A stretch of DNA of 64,000 bases from Lederbergia citrea (GTDB lineage Bacteria; Bacillota; Bacilli; Bacillales; Bacillaceae_C), in contig NZ_JAGYPH010000002.1 in assembly GCF_018343525.1 (NCBI RefSeq), positions 310,001 to 374,000 of the forward strand. The letters are read 5' to 3'. Made by a program: the position numbers and the translations under genes. Positions 18,848 through 27,270 of this stretch are shown here, piece after piece. The first letter of the stretch is position 1. Every line of letters begins with the position of its first letter. The notes beneath the pieces were generated by a model. The model saw only the letters and a list, made by a program, of their open reading frames with translations, did not search any database and was not told the DNA's origin.

Positions 18848-19573
18848 ATGGCCAAAAATGAAGATCCCTCATTCGTAATGTTTTCAACAGCTCATATTAT
18901 GGCAGGAGTGGTATTATGCCTTTCTATTTTTTTACTATTTATTTTAAAACAGAAACGGCCACATCAGTTGAAGAAAAGCCTCCTACTAGAACGCTTTTTT
19001 GCCTTATCATTATTGATAATGGAGGTCCTTTATCATGTTTGGATGATTAAGGCAGGAAGGTGGGATCTGAGTAATTCGTTGCCGCTTGAGTTATGCAGTA
19101 TTAGTTTAGTCGCGGCCATCCTCCTCCTATGGACTGGGAACAGGCATTTATATGATTTTGTTTTTTTTGCTGGTATCGGAGGAGCGCTTCAAGCTGTGGC
19201 AACTCCTGATTTAGACCTCAGCTATCCTCACTTCAGATACTTCCACTTTTTTTATACTCATTTTGGCATTATTTTAACAGCGCTTTATTTTACATGGATG
19301 AAAGGATTTGGACCAACCTTTAAAGGAATCATCAAAACGATGGTTGCCTTAAACTTGTTGCTACCGCTCGTTTTTGCTGTGGATATTTTCGTTCATGGGA
19401 ACTATATGTTCTTAAGAATGAAACCGATAGGTGGGAGTCTGCTTGATTTTCTAGGCCCATATCCATGGTATATATTATCGCTCGAAGCGGTAGCTATTCT
19501 AATGTTCGTATTTCTATGGTTACTTTTTAGGAAACGGGCGGTTATTGAAGAAATTATTGGAATGCAAAAATAA
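18848..19573 (+). CDS. YwaF/TMEM164-type integral membrane protein
   Basis: A 241-residue protein with about six or seven transmembrane helices, matching the TIGR02206 (YwaF) family in length and pattern. The ATG at 18848 is chosen because AAAAGGGG precedes it; an upstream in-frame TTG at 18830 would bury that site. A conserved cysteine (C83 in LPLELC) and histidine (H138 in FFYTHFGII) lie in membrane segments. The related vertebrate TMEM164 uses a Cys/His pair for acyl transfer, so a lipid acyltransferase role is possible but unproven. It is a single gene. Confidence 0.75.
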   Translation: MAKNEDPSFVMFSTAHIMAGVVLCLSIFLLFILKQKRPHQLKKSLLLERFFALSLLIMEVLYHVWMIKAGRWDLSNSLPLELCSISLVAAILLLWTGNRHLYDFVFFAGIGGALQAVATPDLDLSYPHFRYFHFFYTHFGIILTALYFTWMKGFGPTFKGIIKTMVALNLLLPLVFAVDIFVHGNYMFLRMKPIGGSLLDFLGPYPWYILSLEAVAILMFVFLWLLFRKRAVIEEIIGMQK

Positions 19574-19662
19574 ATTTTTAATAAAAATGATGAAAATCCC
19601 CATCATTCTTTTCCCCAATCCATCATTAAATAAAGGGAAAGTTGAATTTAATTTAGGGATGG

Positions 19663-19827
19663 ATGATGATGGCGAAGAGATACCGGGGGAAAACATTGTG
19701 GCGGTTACAATCGAGAGGACGTGGGGAGTGCCCGTTATGTGGTAAGAAAAGAATTAAATTATTGTACACTCATAGAACTGAAGCAAATGAAAACATTCAG
19801 GTATGTAAAAACTGCCGACATAAATAA
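19663..19827 (+). CDS. 54-residue zinc-ribbon protein
   Basis: A short open frame starting with three consecutive ATG codons after AGGGATGG. The basic N-terminus (AKRYRGKTLWRLQSRGRG) is followed by CPLC and, 22 residues later, CKNC, giving a two-knuckle zinc ribbon. An intrinsic terminator begins at the base after the stop codon, which supports it as a real transcription unit. Which of the tandem ATGs is used is uncertain (19663, 19666 or 19669). Function is unknown; small basic zinc ribbons often bind nucleic acid or ribosomes. A longer frame at 19721-19987 overlaps but reads through the terminator and looks less protein-like. Confidence 0.65.
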   Translation: MMMAKRYRGKTLWRLQSRGRGECPLCGKKRIKLLYTHRTEANENIQVCKNCRHK

Positions 19828-19858
19828 TTCGCCAGGGCTACTTAGGCGGATTTTTTTA
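19828..19858 (+). terminator. Terminator of the zinc-ribbon gene
   Basis: TTCGCC pairs with GGCGGA (one G-U) around an 11-base loop, followed by seven T residues. It starts directly after the zinc-ribbon stop codon. Confidence 0.75.
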
Positions 19859-20337
19859 TTAACAGAAGTAATTCTTAAAGAAGGAATTCAAAATAAGCCT
19901 AAAGAATATTTAAGATTGGGGAACTCAATAAGCCCTGATAATATTGTGATTCATGATAACTTTTCAGAAGTGGAGAAAATGTCTTAGTAGGAAAATCCAA
20001 TCGGGATAAAACAATTGGAACAAATAAATTTCTAATAGGGGCATTGATTTATAAGATCTAAACCAAATAGAAATGTACCATGAGAAGTGAAAAAATAATG
20101 CTGAATTTAGTAACCATTTTCCAACACATCCTATCTTATAGAATATTGTGCCTTCATCGTTACAATTTTATTTTACCCAAAGATCTTTAAACTAACGTAA
20201 AAGAATTGTAATGATTGAGTTAATTTTGATATCTAGAAGTAGTCTAGCAACTTCAAAGAAGGAAAAGTCAGGTGGCTAAGGGAATATTATATTTAGAAGA
20301 GTAGGATATTTGGAATCCACTTTTCAAAAGACTGGAG
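19859..20337. other. 479-bp stretch with no convincing gene
   Basis: AT-rich sequence. A short plus-strand reading (19861-19987) has protein-like composition (ILKEGIQNKPKEYLRLGNS) but no start with a ribosome site; it may be a worn gene remnant. Nothing else is seen. Confidence 0.4.
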
Positions 20338-20805
20338 ATGAGGACGATCGCGACTCTTCATTTAATGATCGGTCTCCCATGTAGTGGTAAAACTACACTT
20401 GCACGGGAACTAGAAAAGAAATATTCTGCACTTCGTCTGACTCCTGATGAGTGGCATATTCCTTTGTACGGACACGATCTTGATGAAAAAGAACATGAAG
20501 CTAGACATGATTTAGTGGAGTGTATGCTGTGGGATTTGGCTGCGAGGGTTTTAGTTCTTGGTGTAGATGTTATTTTGGATTTTGGCTGTTGGGCGCGTAG
20601 CGAGCGTGATGATTTCCGTTCACGAGCAGCGGAATTAGGAGCCGATTTTAAAATTCATTTTCTTGACGTATCTGAAAAGGAGCTTTTGGAGCGCCTTGCA
20701 GCAAGAAATGCTCAGCTTCCTAAAAATACGTTTAGAATTCCAGAGGAAAAGCTTAAAGAGTGGATATTGATGTTTGAACCGCCTTCACAAGATGAGCTTA
20801 AATAA
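20338..20805 (+). CDS. Small P-loop ATPase/kinase-like protein (AAA_33 type)
   Basis: A 155-residue protein with a Walker A motif GLPCSGKTT at residues 12-20, then TPDEWHIPLYG and a Walker-B-like VDVILDFGCW near 80. The lid-like region LLERLAARNAQLP contains the basic residues typical of small-molecule kinases. This is the zeta-toxin/AAA_33-like fold often annotated as ATP-binding protein or kinase. The substrate is unknown. The ribosome site before 20338 is poor (GGAG directly abuts the ATG), so the start could be the ATG at 20365, although that would trim the first strand. It is probably a single gene. Confidence 0.75.
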   Translation: MRTIATLHLMIGLPCSGKTTLARELEKKYSALRLTPDEWHIPLYGHDLDEKEHEARHDLVECMLWDLAARVLVLGVDVILDFGCWARSERDDFRSRAAELGADFKIHFLDVSEKELLERLAARNAQLPKNTFRIPEEKLKEWILMFEPPSQDELK

Positions 20806-20884
20806 TCGACTTATTTTAGACTTGACCGAAATTTGAGAAGAAGTTCAAACTCGCCAGAGGTGTATAACTGTAGATAGGATTAAC

Positions 20885-20917
20885 AAAACGGTAAGGCATT
20901 TGTCTGCCGTTTTTTCA
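20885..20917 (+). terminator. Probable terminator of the small kinase gene
   Basis: AAAACGG and CCGTTTT pair around an internal imperfect stem, followed by TTTT. It lies 80 bases after the kinase stop and before the sigma-factor gene. Confidence 0.6.
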
Positions 20918-20928
20918 ATTGAATTAAA

Positions 20929-20952
20929 AACTTTTTAGAGTGATGCCTCGTC
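20929..20952 (+). promoter_or_regulatory. Possible ECF-type promoter before the sigma gene
   Basis: AAAAAC followed after 17 bases by CGTC resembles the AAC / CGTC pattern of Bacillus ECF promoters. It lies just upstream of the sigma-factor start, so it would give autoregulation. The -35 part is weak. Confidence 0.35.
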
Positions 20953-20977
20953 TTAGATATAGGAAGGGGGGACCGAT

Positions 20978-21511
20978 GTGGAAGAATTAACGATTGAAGT
21001 GTTTGAAACTGAAGATATAGAAGAAAAAATCGATGAAATTATGAAAATATACGGCAATGAAATTTTTCATCTTGTATATTCCTATGTAAAAAATAAAGCA
21101 GTGGCTGAGGATTTAACTCAAGATATTTTTATTAAATGTTATAAGGCTCTTCATACATATAAAAGAAAATCTAAGTTTAGAACATGGTTATGGCGAATTG
21201 CTATTAATCACTGCAAAGACTATTTAAAAAGCTGGTACAACAAAAATGTCATTATTAGTGAAGATGAATATAGAAAAAACTGTTCCCAAAAGGAAACTGT
21301 CGAGCAGGCTGTCATCCAAAAAGATGAAGATCATCGACTGACATCTGCAGTCATGGATCTACCCATCAACTATCGAGAAGTGATTTATCTTTTTTATTTT
21401 GAAGAATTGCCAATCAAAGAAATTTCTGTAGTCATAGGACTGAAAGAAAACACGGTTAAGACACGGCTTAGAAGAGCAAAGGAACTTCTAAAAGAAAGAT
21501 TGGAGGAATAA
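20978..21511 (+). CDS. ECF-family RNA polymerase sigma factor
   Basis: A 177-residue sigma-70 family factor with a GTG start after AGGAAGGGGGG. Region 2 is visible as VAEDLTQDIFIKCYKAL and FRTWLWRIAINHCKDYL, and region 4 as LPINYREVIYLFYFEELPIKEI followed by KENTVKTRLRRAKE (motifs read separately). It should direct polymerase to CGTC-type promoters. It lies 5 and 7 bases from the next two genes in one operon with a PadR-like protein and a SEDS-like membrane protein whose N-terminus may be the anti-sigma domain. The inducing signal is unknown. Confidence 0.93.
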   Translation: MEELTIEVFETEDIEEKIDEIMKIYGNEIFHLVYSYVKNKAVAEDLTQDIFIKCYKALHTYKRKSKFRTWLWRIAINHCKDYLKSWYNKNVIISEDEYRKNCSQKETVEQAVIQKDEDHRLTSAVMDLPINYREVIYLFYFEELPIKEISVVIGLKENTVKTRLRRAKELLKERLEE

Positions 21512-21516
21512 GCAAA

Positions 21517-21924
21517 ATGGAAGATCGTTTAAAAAACCTTCGTAAATCAATGGAGAAAACGACTTTTAACCAATTGAAGTTTACAGAGCGGCAGCGAAAG
21601 GATATTCGGGAAAAAATCAACAAACAAAACGAAAGTGAAGAAGACATTTTACTAGCGATCATGCAGCTTCTTGTTCTTGAAAAGACAGGCTTTGAATTAG
21701 CTAAATATTTACGGAGCCGGGGTATTCAAAAATTCGAGAATAACGAAGGATTATTATACACGCTATTACATCGTCTGGAACAGTCCGGTTGTTTACAATC
21801 AAACTGGGATGAGTCAGCAGCTAAGCATTATAAGTTAAATGATAAAGGAAGAAAAATATTACGAAAAGCAGAAAAAAAACAAACAAAGAAACGATTTGTT
21901 TTAACAGAATTATTAGAGGGGTGA
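21517..21924 (+). CDS. PadR-like winged-helix regulator with an N-terminal extension
   Basis: A 135-residue protein. After a charged 45-residue extension, residues 46-125 form a PadR winged helix (EDILLAIMQLLVLEKTGFEL, LLYTLLHRLEQSGCLQSNW, KHYKLNDKGRKIL). It lacks the C-terminal dimerisation helix of ordinary PadR proteins, as is usual for small PadR partners of HAAS-domain membrane proteins in Firmicutes. It sits between the sigma factor and the SEDS-like gene, 8 bases from the latter, and probably works with the HAAS-like domain encoded next. The role in signalling is inference. Confidence 0.75.
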   Translation: MEDRLKNLRKSMEKTTFNQLKFTERQRKDIREKINKQNESEEDILLAIMQLLVLEKTGFELAKYLRSRGIQKFENNEGLLYTLLHRLEQSGCLQSNWDESAAKHYKLNDKGRKILRKAEKKQTKKRFVLTELLEG

Positions 21925-21931
21925 GGGGATA

Positions 21932-23215
21932 GTGAAGAAAGGAGGACATTTCTTTTTAAATGAAGTCATCAATCAAATCCATTCGAAAGAAGCAAGGAAG
22001 TATGTAGCTGATGAATTGGGTTACCATTTAAAGAAGGCAAAGAGCGAATGGATAGGGAAGGGACTAACTGAAGAAGAAGCTGAAGAAAAATCGATTGAGC
22101 AGATGGGGAGCCCAATACTACTCGGTAAACAACTTAACAAACTTCATCGGCCAAAGGTAGATTGGTTGATGGTCATCTTGTTGATAACGGCTTTATGTCT
22201 TGGGTTCTTACCGTTATTTGCTCTCGGCTACATGAACGGAATACATTTTGCAATATATAAGGTCATCTTTGTCCTTTTCGGTGGTGCTGCAGCTCTTGGT
22301 ATGATTTTCATTGATTATCGGAAATTGAAAAAGTACGGATGGATGTTTTTCACAATAGGAATGCTCATCCTCATCATGATTAGCCTTTTTTCAAACATAA
22401 TGATCAATGGGCTTCCTTATGTAAGATTTGGACCTATGAGAATTGAAAGCTCGATGGCTTTACCATTCTTTTTTCTTGCCTGGGCTTCTTTTTTTAATAA
22501 CAAAAAGTTGAAAGTTTGGCATTTTGTCACTTTGTTTTTACTTTCTTTTTATTCATTCCTTAGTATACCTACTCTTTCAATAACTTTCATTTATTTTATC
22601 ATGGTATTTGTAATGCTTTGGTGGAGTGAGTTTAGTCGAAAAGTGATTGTAACGATAACAGCGCTAACAGTTGGTTCATTTTGCATCACTGGTATAACAC
22701 TTTGGCGATTTCTAGCAATTTATCAGAAAGAAAGAGTGCTGGCGTTTGTAAACCCTGAAAAATATCCAAATTCTGGTGGTTTCACTATGTTGCAGCATAA
22801 AGAGCTCCTGTCAAAAGCAGGCTGGTTTGGAAGTCCAATGAACAATGAATTAATATCAGAAGCTCATACAAATTTTGTTTTTGTAAGCTTTACTCACTAC
22901 TATGGCTGGCTTTTTGCTATCGCTCTTGTTTGTATTCTCTCACTATTTGCAGCACGAATCATTGTAGTCATTCCAAGAATAAATGATTCATATGGAAAAC
23001 TTCTTCTTATCGGGGCTGTTGCTCTCTATACAATCCAGCTGGTTTACAATATCGGGATGACACTCGGATTTTTACCATTGACTACTATGTCCTTGCCATT
23101 CATTAGCTATGGGTTGATGCCTATTCTGCTAAATGCCATTTTAATTGGACTTGTGTTAAGTGTATATCGTCGTAAAGATTTGATATCCAGTAGAGTGATT
23201 TTTGATGAAAAGTAG
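21932..23215 (+). CDS. HAAS-like domain fused to a SEDS (FtsW/RodA/SpoVE-like) membrane protein
   Basis: A 427-residue protein starting with GTG. Residues about 10-65 are a soluble HAAS-like helical domain (HSKEARKYVADELGYHLKKA, MGSPILLGKQLNKLH). Residues 75-420 form about ten membrane helices with SEDS features: AGWFGSPM, EAHTNFVF and LPFISYG. Active FtsW/RodA glycosyltransferases have EAHTDF with a catalytic aspartate; here the codon at 22871 gives N314. It may therefore lack polymerase activity and act as a sensor or anti-sigma anchor. It is coupled to the ECF sigma and PadR-like genes. The fold is clear; the role is inference. Confidence 0.8.
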   Translation: MKKGGHFFLNEVINQIHSKEARKYVADELGYHLKKAKSEWIGKGLTEEEAEEKSIEQMGSPILLGKQLNKLHRPKVDWLMVILLITALCLGFLPLFALGYMNGIHFAIYKVIFVLFGGAAALGMIFIDYRKLKKYGWMFFTIGMLILIMISLFSNIMINGLPYVRFGPMRIESSMALPFFFLAWASFFNNKKLKVWHFVTLFLLSFYSFLSIPTLSITFIYFIMVFVMLWWSEFSRKVIVTITALTVGSFCITGITLWRFLAIYQKERVLAFVNPEKYPNSGGFTMLQHKELLSKAGWFGSPMNNELISEAHTNFVFVSFTHYYGWLFAIALVCILSLFAARIIVVIPRINDSYGKLLLIGAVALYTIQLVYNIGMTLGFLPLTTMSLPFISYGLMPILLNAILIGLVLSVYRRKDLISSRVIFDEK

Positions 23216-23238
23216 ATAAGGCTTTTATTAACATAAAG

Positions 23239-23265
23239 AAAAGCACAGCGGAAACCTGTGCTTTT
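23239..23265. terminator. Bidirectional terminator
   Basis: AAAAGCACAG and CTGTGCTTTT form a perfect 10-bp stem with a 7-base loop between two convergent genes. Confidence 0.9.
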
Positions 23266-24368
23266 CATGCTTGCCACCTAAAAAACTTTGCCCCAATTGC
23301 AAATGTCCCAATTCCCCATAAGGCAAGTATGCCAATATTTAGCCAAAAGCTCGTGTTCATGATACCGAGTCCGTACACCATGCTGTCACGAATACCATTT
23401 GCGAAGTAAGTAAGTGGAGAGATGACGGCAATTGGTTTTACATAGCTAGGAAGCATTGATAATTCGAAAAATATTCCACTTAGAAACATCATGATGAAGC
23501 TGAAAATATTCGCTAGACCCATATAGCCATCCATTGACCTAGTAAATGCTGATATCATGAAACCAAAAGCGGAAAAGGTGATCGTACCGGCGATAAAGAT
23601 TAGGATAAAAGAAAGTATATTTACATGTAAAGAAGCTTTGAAAAAAAGAACTCCGATTAAAGTAAGTAGTACGATTTGAAAGACCGAGAGAATTAGACGC
23701 ACTAATGAAATACTAAACCCAAACGTTTTCATCGTGATCGGTGTCAGCATCAAACGTTTTAAAAGTCCATTGCGGCGCATTTCAATCATGCTAACCATCC
23801 CGAAGAGCCCTGCTTGCGCGATGGATAATGCAATCATACCCGTTACAAGGAAATCGGCATATTTCAGCTTATCATTACCGGCTGAAATATATTGTGTCTG
23901 TAAAGAAAGCTGTGGGGTCACGCCTGCGATTTGATAGTTTGTTCCTTGCAGGATACTGTTAATGATCCCGCCCATTGCTTGACTTAGTGTGGAATTTTCC
24001 TTTTCTTTGTTCAATAACAGTTCTATGGATTTTGCGTCAGGACTACTAGGCAGCACAATAACGGCATCCACCTTTTTATCCTTTAGCCAATCTGCAGCTT
24101 GTGCTCGACTAACAGGAGAATCCTTTTTCCACTTAAGTACTGGTATATGTTTTAAGGTCGATTGGATGTTTTCAGCAAGTTCATTAGGCTCTTCCATAAC
24201 AGTAACAATTTTAGCCTCAAAGGACGAATCGCCTTCATTCATTCCACCAAAAATGGTAAGGAAAATAACCATAAGTAAAACGGGAAAAGCGATGGACCAG
24301 CCCCATACCGATTTTTCGCGGAAAGTAGATTTAAAATTAGCTTTAAAGAGCTTACGAAACTGTTTCAT
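23265..24368 (-). CDS. ABC-2 type exporter permease
   Basis: A 367-residue membrane protein. The first helix near residue 24 is followed by a large extracytoplasmic region (about 45-170) and five clustered C-terminal helices, as in ABC-2/YhgE-like drug or lipid exporters. The start at 24368 is preferred over an upstream in-frame codon because GGAGGG lies 10 bases before it and it then begins four bases after the ATPase stop. It forms a two-gene exporter with that ATPase. The substrate is unknown; antibiotic or peptide export is common for this type. Confidence 0.88.
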   Translation of the reverse strand: MKQFRKLFKANFKSTFREKSVWGWSIAFPVLLMVIFLTIFGGMNEGDSSFEAKIVTVMEEPNELAENIQSTLKHIPVLKWKKDSPVSRAQAADWLKDKKVDAVIVLPSSPDAKSIELLLNKEKENSTLSQAMGGIINSILQGTNYQIAGVTPQLSLQTQYISAGNDKLKYADFLVTGMIALSIAQAGLFGMVSMIEMRRNGLLKRLMLTPITMKTFGFSISLVRLILSVFQIVLLTLIGVLFFKASLHVNILSFILIFIAGTITFSAFGFMISAFTRSMDGYMGLANIFSFIMMFLSGIFFELSMLPSYVKPIAVISPLTYFANGIRDSMVYGLGIMNTSFWLNIGILALWGIGTFAIGAKFFRWQA

Positions 24369-24372
24369 TGAT

Positions 24373-25302
24373 TTAGTCCCTCCACTCTTTCCCGGTATAT
24401 GATAAAAAAACGTCCTCAAGGCTTAAATCTTTAATCCCGATTTGCTCAACTTTTATTTGATTTTCTGTCGTATACTTAAAAAGATGGTATAGCGATTCTT
24501 CCGGACTTGTTGTTGAGAAAATGAGCATGTTCTGCTCTGCTTTTACTTTTGTTACTCCCGGGTATTCCTTCACTACTTGAATTATTTCTCTAGCATCCTT
24601 GATACTTGCGGGAAAAGATAGATGAATTTCCCTTTCTTTCGATAAAACTTGTATTAAGTTTTGAGGCGTATCTAATGCGATTATTTTACCTTGGTCAACA
24701 ATACAGACACGATCGCTTAACTTTTCTGCTTCTTCCATGTAATGAGTCGTTAAAATTGTCGTTTTTCCTAAGCTTTTAAGTTTCAGTACAATATCCCAAA
24801 TATTTCTCCGTGCTTGAGGGTCAAGCCCTGTTGTTGGTTCATCAAAGAACAGTATATCGGGATCATTGACTAGTGCAATCCCGATTGCCAGTCGTTGTTT
24901 TTGCCCGCCAGATAATATTTTCACTCGTTTATTACGATGTTCAGTTAAATTAATGAAATCCAAAATTTCGCCAATTGATCGTGAACGTTTATAGAGACCA
25001 GCAAACACATCTAGGCTTTCATATACTGTAAGTAAGTCAAACAATGCACTTGTCTGCGGCTGGACACCGATAATTTGCTTAATCCGCCTCGAATCGCTTT
25101 TCCAGTTCATACCTTTCAGTTGGATTTCCCCGCTATCCGGAGTTTGCAGCCCCTCAATCATCTCCAGTGTCGTTGTTTTACCAGCACCGTTTGGGCCAAT
25201 AATCGTAAATATTTCCCCGTTTTCTACGGAAAAGCTGATATTATCCACAGCCACTACTGATTGAAACGTTTTTCGAAGTTTCTTCACTTCCAATATGGGC
25301 AA
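24373..25302 (-). CDS. ABC exporter ATP-binding protein (DrrA/CcmA-like)
   Basis: A 309-residue ATPase with a TTG start seven bases after AAGGAGG. Walker A is GPNGAGKTT near residue 34, the signature is LSGGQKQRLAIG and Walker B is DILFFDEPTTGLDP. The roughly 90-residue C-terminal extension is characteristic of DrrA-type subunits. It is the first gene of a two-gene exporter operon reading leftwards, with the ABC-2 permease following directly. Confidence 0.93.
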   Translation of the reverse strand: MPILEVKKLRKTFQSVVAVDNISFSVENGEIFTIIGPNGAGKTTTLEMIEGLQTPDSGEIQLKGMNWKSDSRRIKQIIGVQPQTSALFDLLTVYESLDVFAGLYKRSRSIGEILDFINLTEHRNKRVKILSGGQKQRLAIGIALVNDPDILFFDEPTTGLDPQARRNIWDIVLKLKSLGKTTILTTHYMEEAEKLSDRVCIVDQGKIIALDTPQNLIQVLSKEREIHLSFPASIKDAREIIQVVKEYPGVTKVKAEQNMLIFSTTSPEESLYHLFKYTTENQIKVEQIGIKDLSLEDVFLSYTGKEWRD

Positions 25303-25365
25303 ATCAAATCCTCCTTAAAAAAGTGATTTTGGAAAAAAACCTTGCACGGATTAATTGTATTCCAC

Positions 25366-26409
25366 CTACTTTGGAACGATACCTGGGTTGGTTAACAGAA
25401 TTTCCTCGGTGGTTTCCCATAGCCTAGGTAGGAACTGGATAACATCTTCTCCTCGACGAATGAGATCGTCGGTGGATTTGATTCCGAGATCGGCAACAAT
25501 TTCTTCAAAGGCTGGTAAGAGTGTACGTTGCAGGTCCGGTGGGCCGTCTGTTTCAAGAATCTTATGGCAACGTGCAAATGTTGCTACAATCCAAAAGACC
25601 GCTTCTCGGTGGTCGCCGGCCTGGATGAGCGCACGACTTCCGTCAATAGCGATCGGTCGCGATTCGGTGGTGATGTCAGTGCTGAAGAAAAACGGCGTCT
25701 TTGCTACTGCCGCTGCGGCGTCGAAGGTTCGCGCGAGTTCGTCAAGATGATGTTCGACGCGTTCGGGGGTCAAATGAGCACAGCCGAGCAATTTTAGTAG
25801 CTCTGAGTAAAGATCTTCGTGTCCGTACTCAATAAGGACTTCACGGGCAGCGAGGTAGCGCAGTCTTACAGTAGGATTCCGGAGTGCCGCCACTAATAGA
25901 ACATGCGTGGTCACGCCGGTCGGAAACATCCATGAATTCACTTGATCATAGAATGGACCGGAAGTGTTGATGGTCCTTAGCCCGTTCTCAATTTTCTCTC
26001 GGACGTTCTCACATCTTCGGCGTACCCACGTCCGCTCAGCAAAATGACGAGAGACCTGTTTTTGCAGTTTGCGCAGATGTCCCGTAGGATCGTCGATGAT
26101 TGTATCCACCCGGAAGCTTCCCGCCAAATGATAGGATGTCAGAACTTCCTCGAACGAAGCGAGTTGACTCGAGGATAGGTAAGTGGCCTCTATCAGCGTG
26201 TTATCGTAGATGAACTTTCCAAGCTTTTGCGGCGGCTCGTCGTGTGCGGTGACGACTACGACGTCGACATCCGATGACTCTGACAGCTCCGCGTCATCGG
26301 GCTTCCCTATAATTGAACCGCTAAAATATGCCCCCCTGAACCAATCTTCTTTGCTGGCGTACTTCATGACCCACTCAACTGCTGCAGCTTTTGCTGGCCC
26401 GACTCTCAT
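25366..26409 (-). CDS. Nucleotidyltransferase-fold protein, probably horizontally acquired
   Basis: A 347-residue protein. Residues about 30-52 hold the polymerase-beta-like nucleotidyltransferase signature: GS, then after a short insert SDVDVVVV with the two metal-binding aspartates. The rest is helical and unassigned, similar in plan to aminoglycoside nucleotidyltransferase-like proteins. The start at 26409 is chosen because GGAGG stands 9 bases before it; the in-frame ATG at 26418 directly abuts that site. Base composition is visibly GC-richer than the neighbours, with CG-rich codons, which suggests recent transfer. Substrate is unknown; antibiotic modification is possible but unproven. 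Confidence 0.7.
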   Translation of the reverse strand: MRVGPAKAAAVEWVMKYASKEDWFRGAYFSGSIIGKPDDAELSESSDVDVVVVTAHDEPPQKLGKFIYDNTLIEATYLSSSQLASFEEVLTSYHLAGSFRVDTIIDDPTGHLRKLQKQVSRHFAERTWVRRRCENVREKIENGLRTINTSGPFYDQVNSWMFPTGVTTHVLLVAALRNPTVRLRYLAAREVLIEYGHEDLYSELLKLLGCAHLTPERVEHHLDELARTFDAAAAVAKTPFFFSTDITTESRPIAIDGSRALIQAGDHREAVFWIVATFARCHKILETDGPPDLQRTLLPAFEEIVADLGIKSTDDLIRRGEDVIQFLPRLWETTEEILLTNPGIVPK

Positions 26410-26758
26410 AGACAGCATCCTCCATTTCGCTTAAATTTGTAGTTTGAGGGACTTACCGAGTTCTTTTTTGTTAGGTTTTCTACACGAATAATCATTTAAG
26501 AGAAACCTCCACGGGTAAATTGTATAGCGTTTACATTTTATCTGAAAAAAATCGTAAAGAATAGTCTGAAAATAATTCTTTAAGTGTGATATACTTGCTA
26601 TAGAAAGATATTTACAAACCAAAACAAAACCCTTGAAATTCCGGTTTTTCCGGATATTTCGGGGGTTTTTTTATTTAATAAAATTCTCATATTGTTTGGA
26701 ACAACAACTAGCGTAGCTTCACAAGCGATTCTAGATTGGTACTCCGATTTGTTCTTTA
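26410..26758. other. 349-bp gene-free stretch next to the tandem array
   Basis: AT-rich. It contains a TGATATACT extended -10-like element near 26587-26595 on the plus strand, about 30 bases before a terminator hairpin; a very short transcript between them is conceivable. No coding frame is supported. Confidence 0.4.
26628..26672. terminator. Terminator-like hairpin beside the tandem array
   Basis: AACCC..GAAATTCCGG pairs with CCGGATATTTC..GGGTT with small bulges, followed on the plus strand by seven T residues. On the minus strand a T-rich run also follows, so leftward transcripts from the array would stop here. Confidence 0.6.
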
Positions 26759-27270
26759 GCGGCTCGTAAATCCGCTGAGTGGCTTGAATCCTGTCACGAG
26801 TGGCTCGTAAATCCGCTGAGTGGCTTGAATCCAGTCGCGAGTGGCTCGCAAATCCGCTGAGTGGCTTGAATCCAGTCGCGAGTGGCTCGCAAATCCGCTG
26901 AGTGGCTTGAATCCACGCGTGAGTGGCTCGCAAATCCGCTGAGTGGCTTGAATCCTGTCGTGAGTGGCTCGCAAATCCGCCGAGTGGCTTGAATCCATGC
27001 GTGAGTGGCTCGCAAATCCGCTGAGTGGCTTGAATCCACGCGTGAGTGGCTCGCAAAACCGCTGAGTGGCTTGAATCCTGTCGTGAGTGGCTCGCAAATC
27101 CGCTGAGTGGCTTGAATCCATGCGTGAGTGGCTTGAATCCATGCGTGAGTGGCTCGCAAATCCGCTGAGTGGCTTGAATCCTGTCGTGAGTGGCTCGCAA
27201 AACCGCCGAGTGGCTTGAATCCAGTCGCGAGTGGCTCGTAAATCCGCTGAGTGGCCCGAATGAATTCGGG
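26759..27270. repeat. Tandem array of 41-bp units
   Basis: Eleven full 41-bp units plus two partial ones (27128-27148 and from 27231). Each unit is itself two related halves: GTGGCTCGCAAATCCGCTGA (20 bp) and GTGGCTTGAATCC plus an 8-bp variable end (21 bp). The variable ends fall into a few types: AGTCGCGA, ACGCGTGA, TGTCGTGA, ATGCGTGA and TGTCACGA. Forty-one is not a multiple of three, and all three minus-strand frames are open across the array; these frames are by-products of the repeat. Its function is unknown. Confidence 0.93.

Noticed and set aside
19721..19987. 88-residue frame overlapping the zinc ribbon
   Set aside because: It crosses an intrinsic terminator, has no ribosome site and starts inside a better-supported small gene.
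26759..27270. CRISPR-like periodic repeat
   Set aside because: The would-be spacers are only 8 bp, recur between units, and no cas gene is near. It is a tandem repeat, not a CRISPR array.
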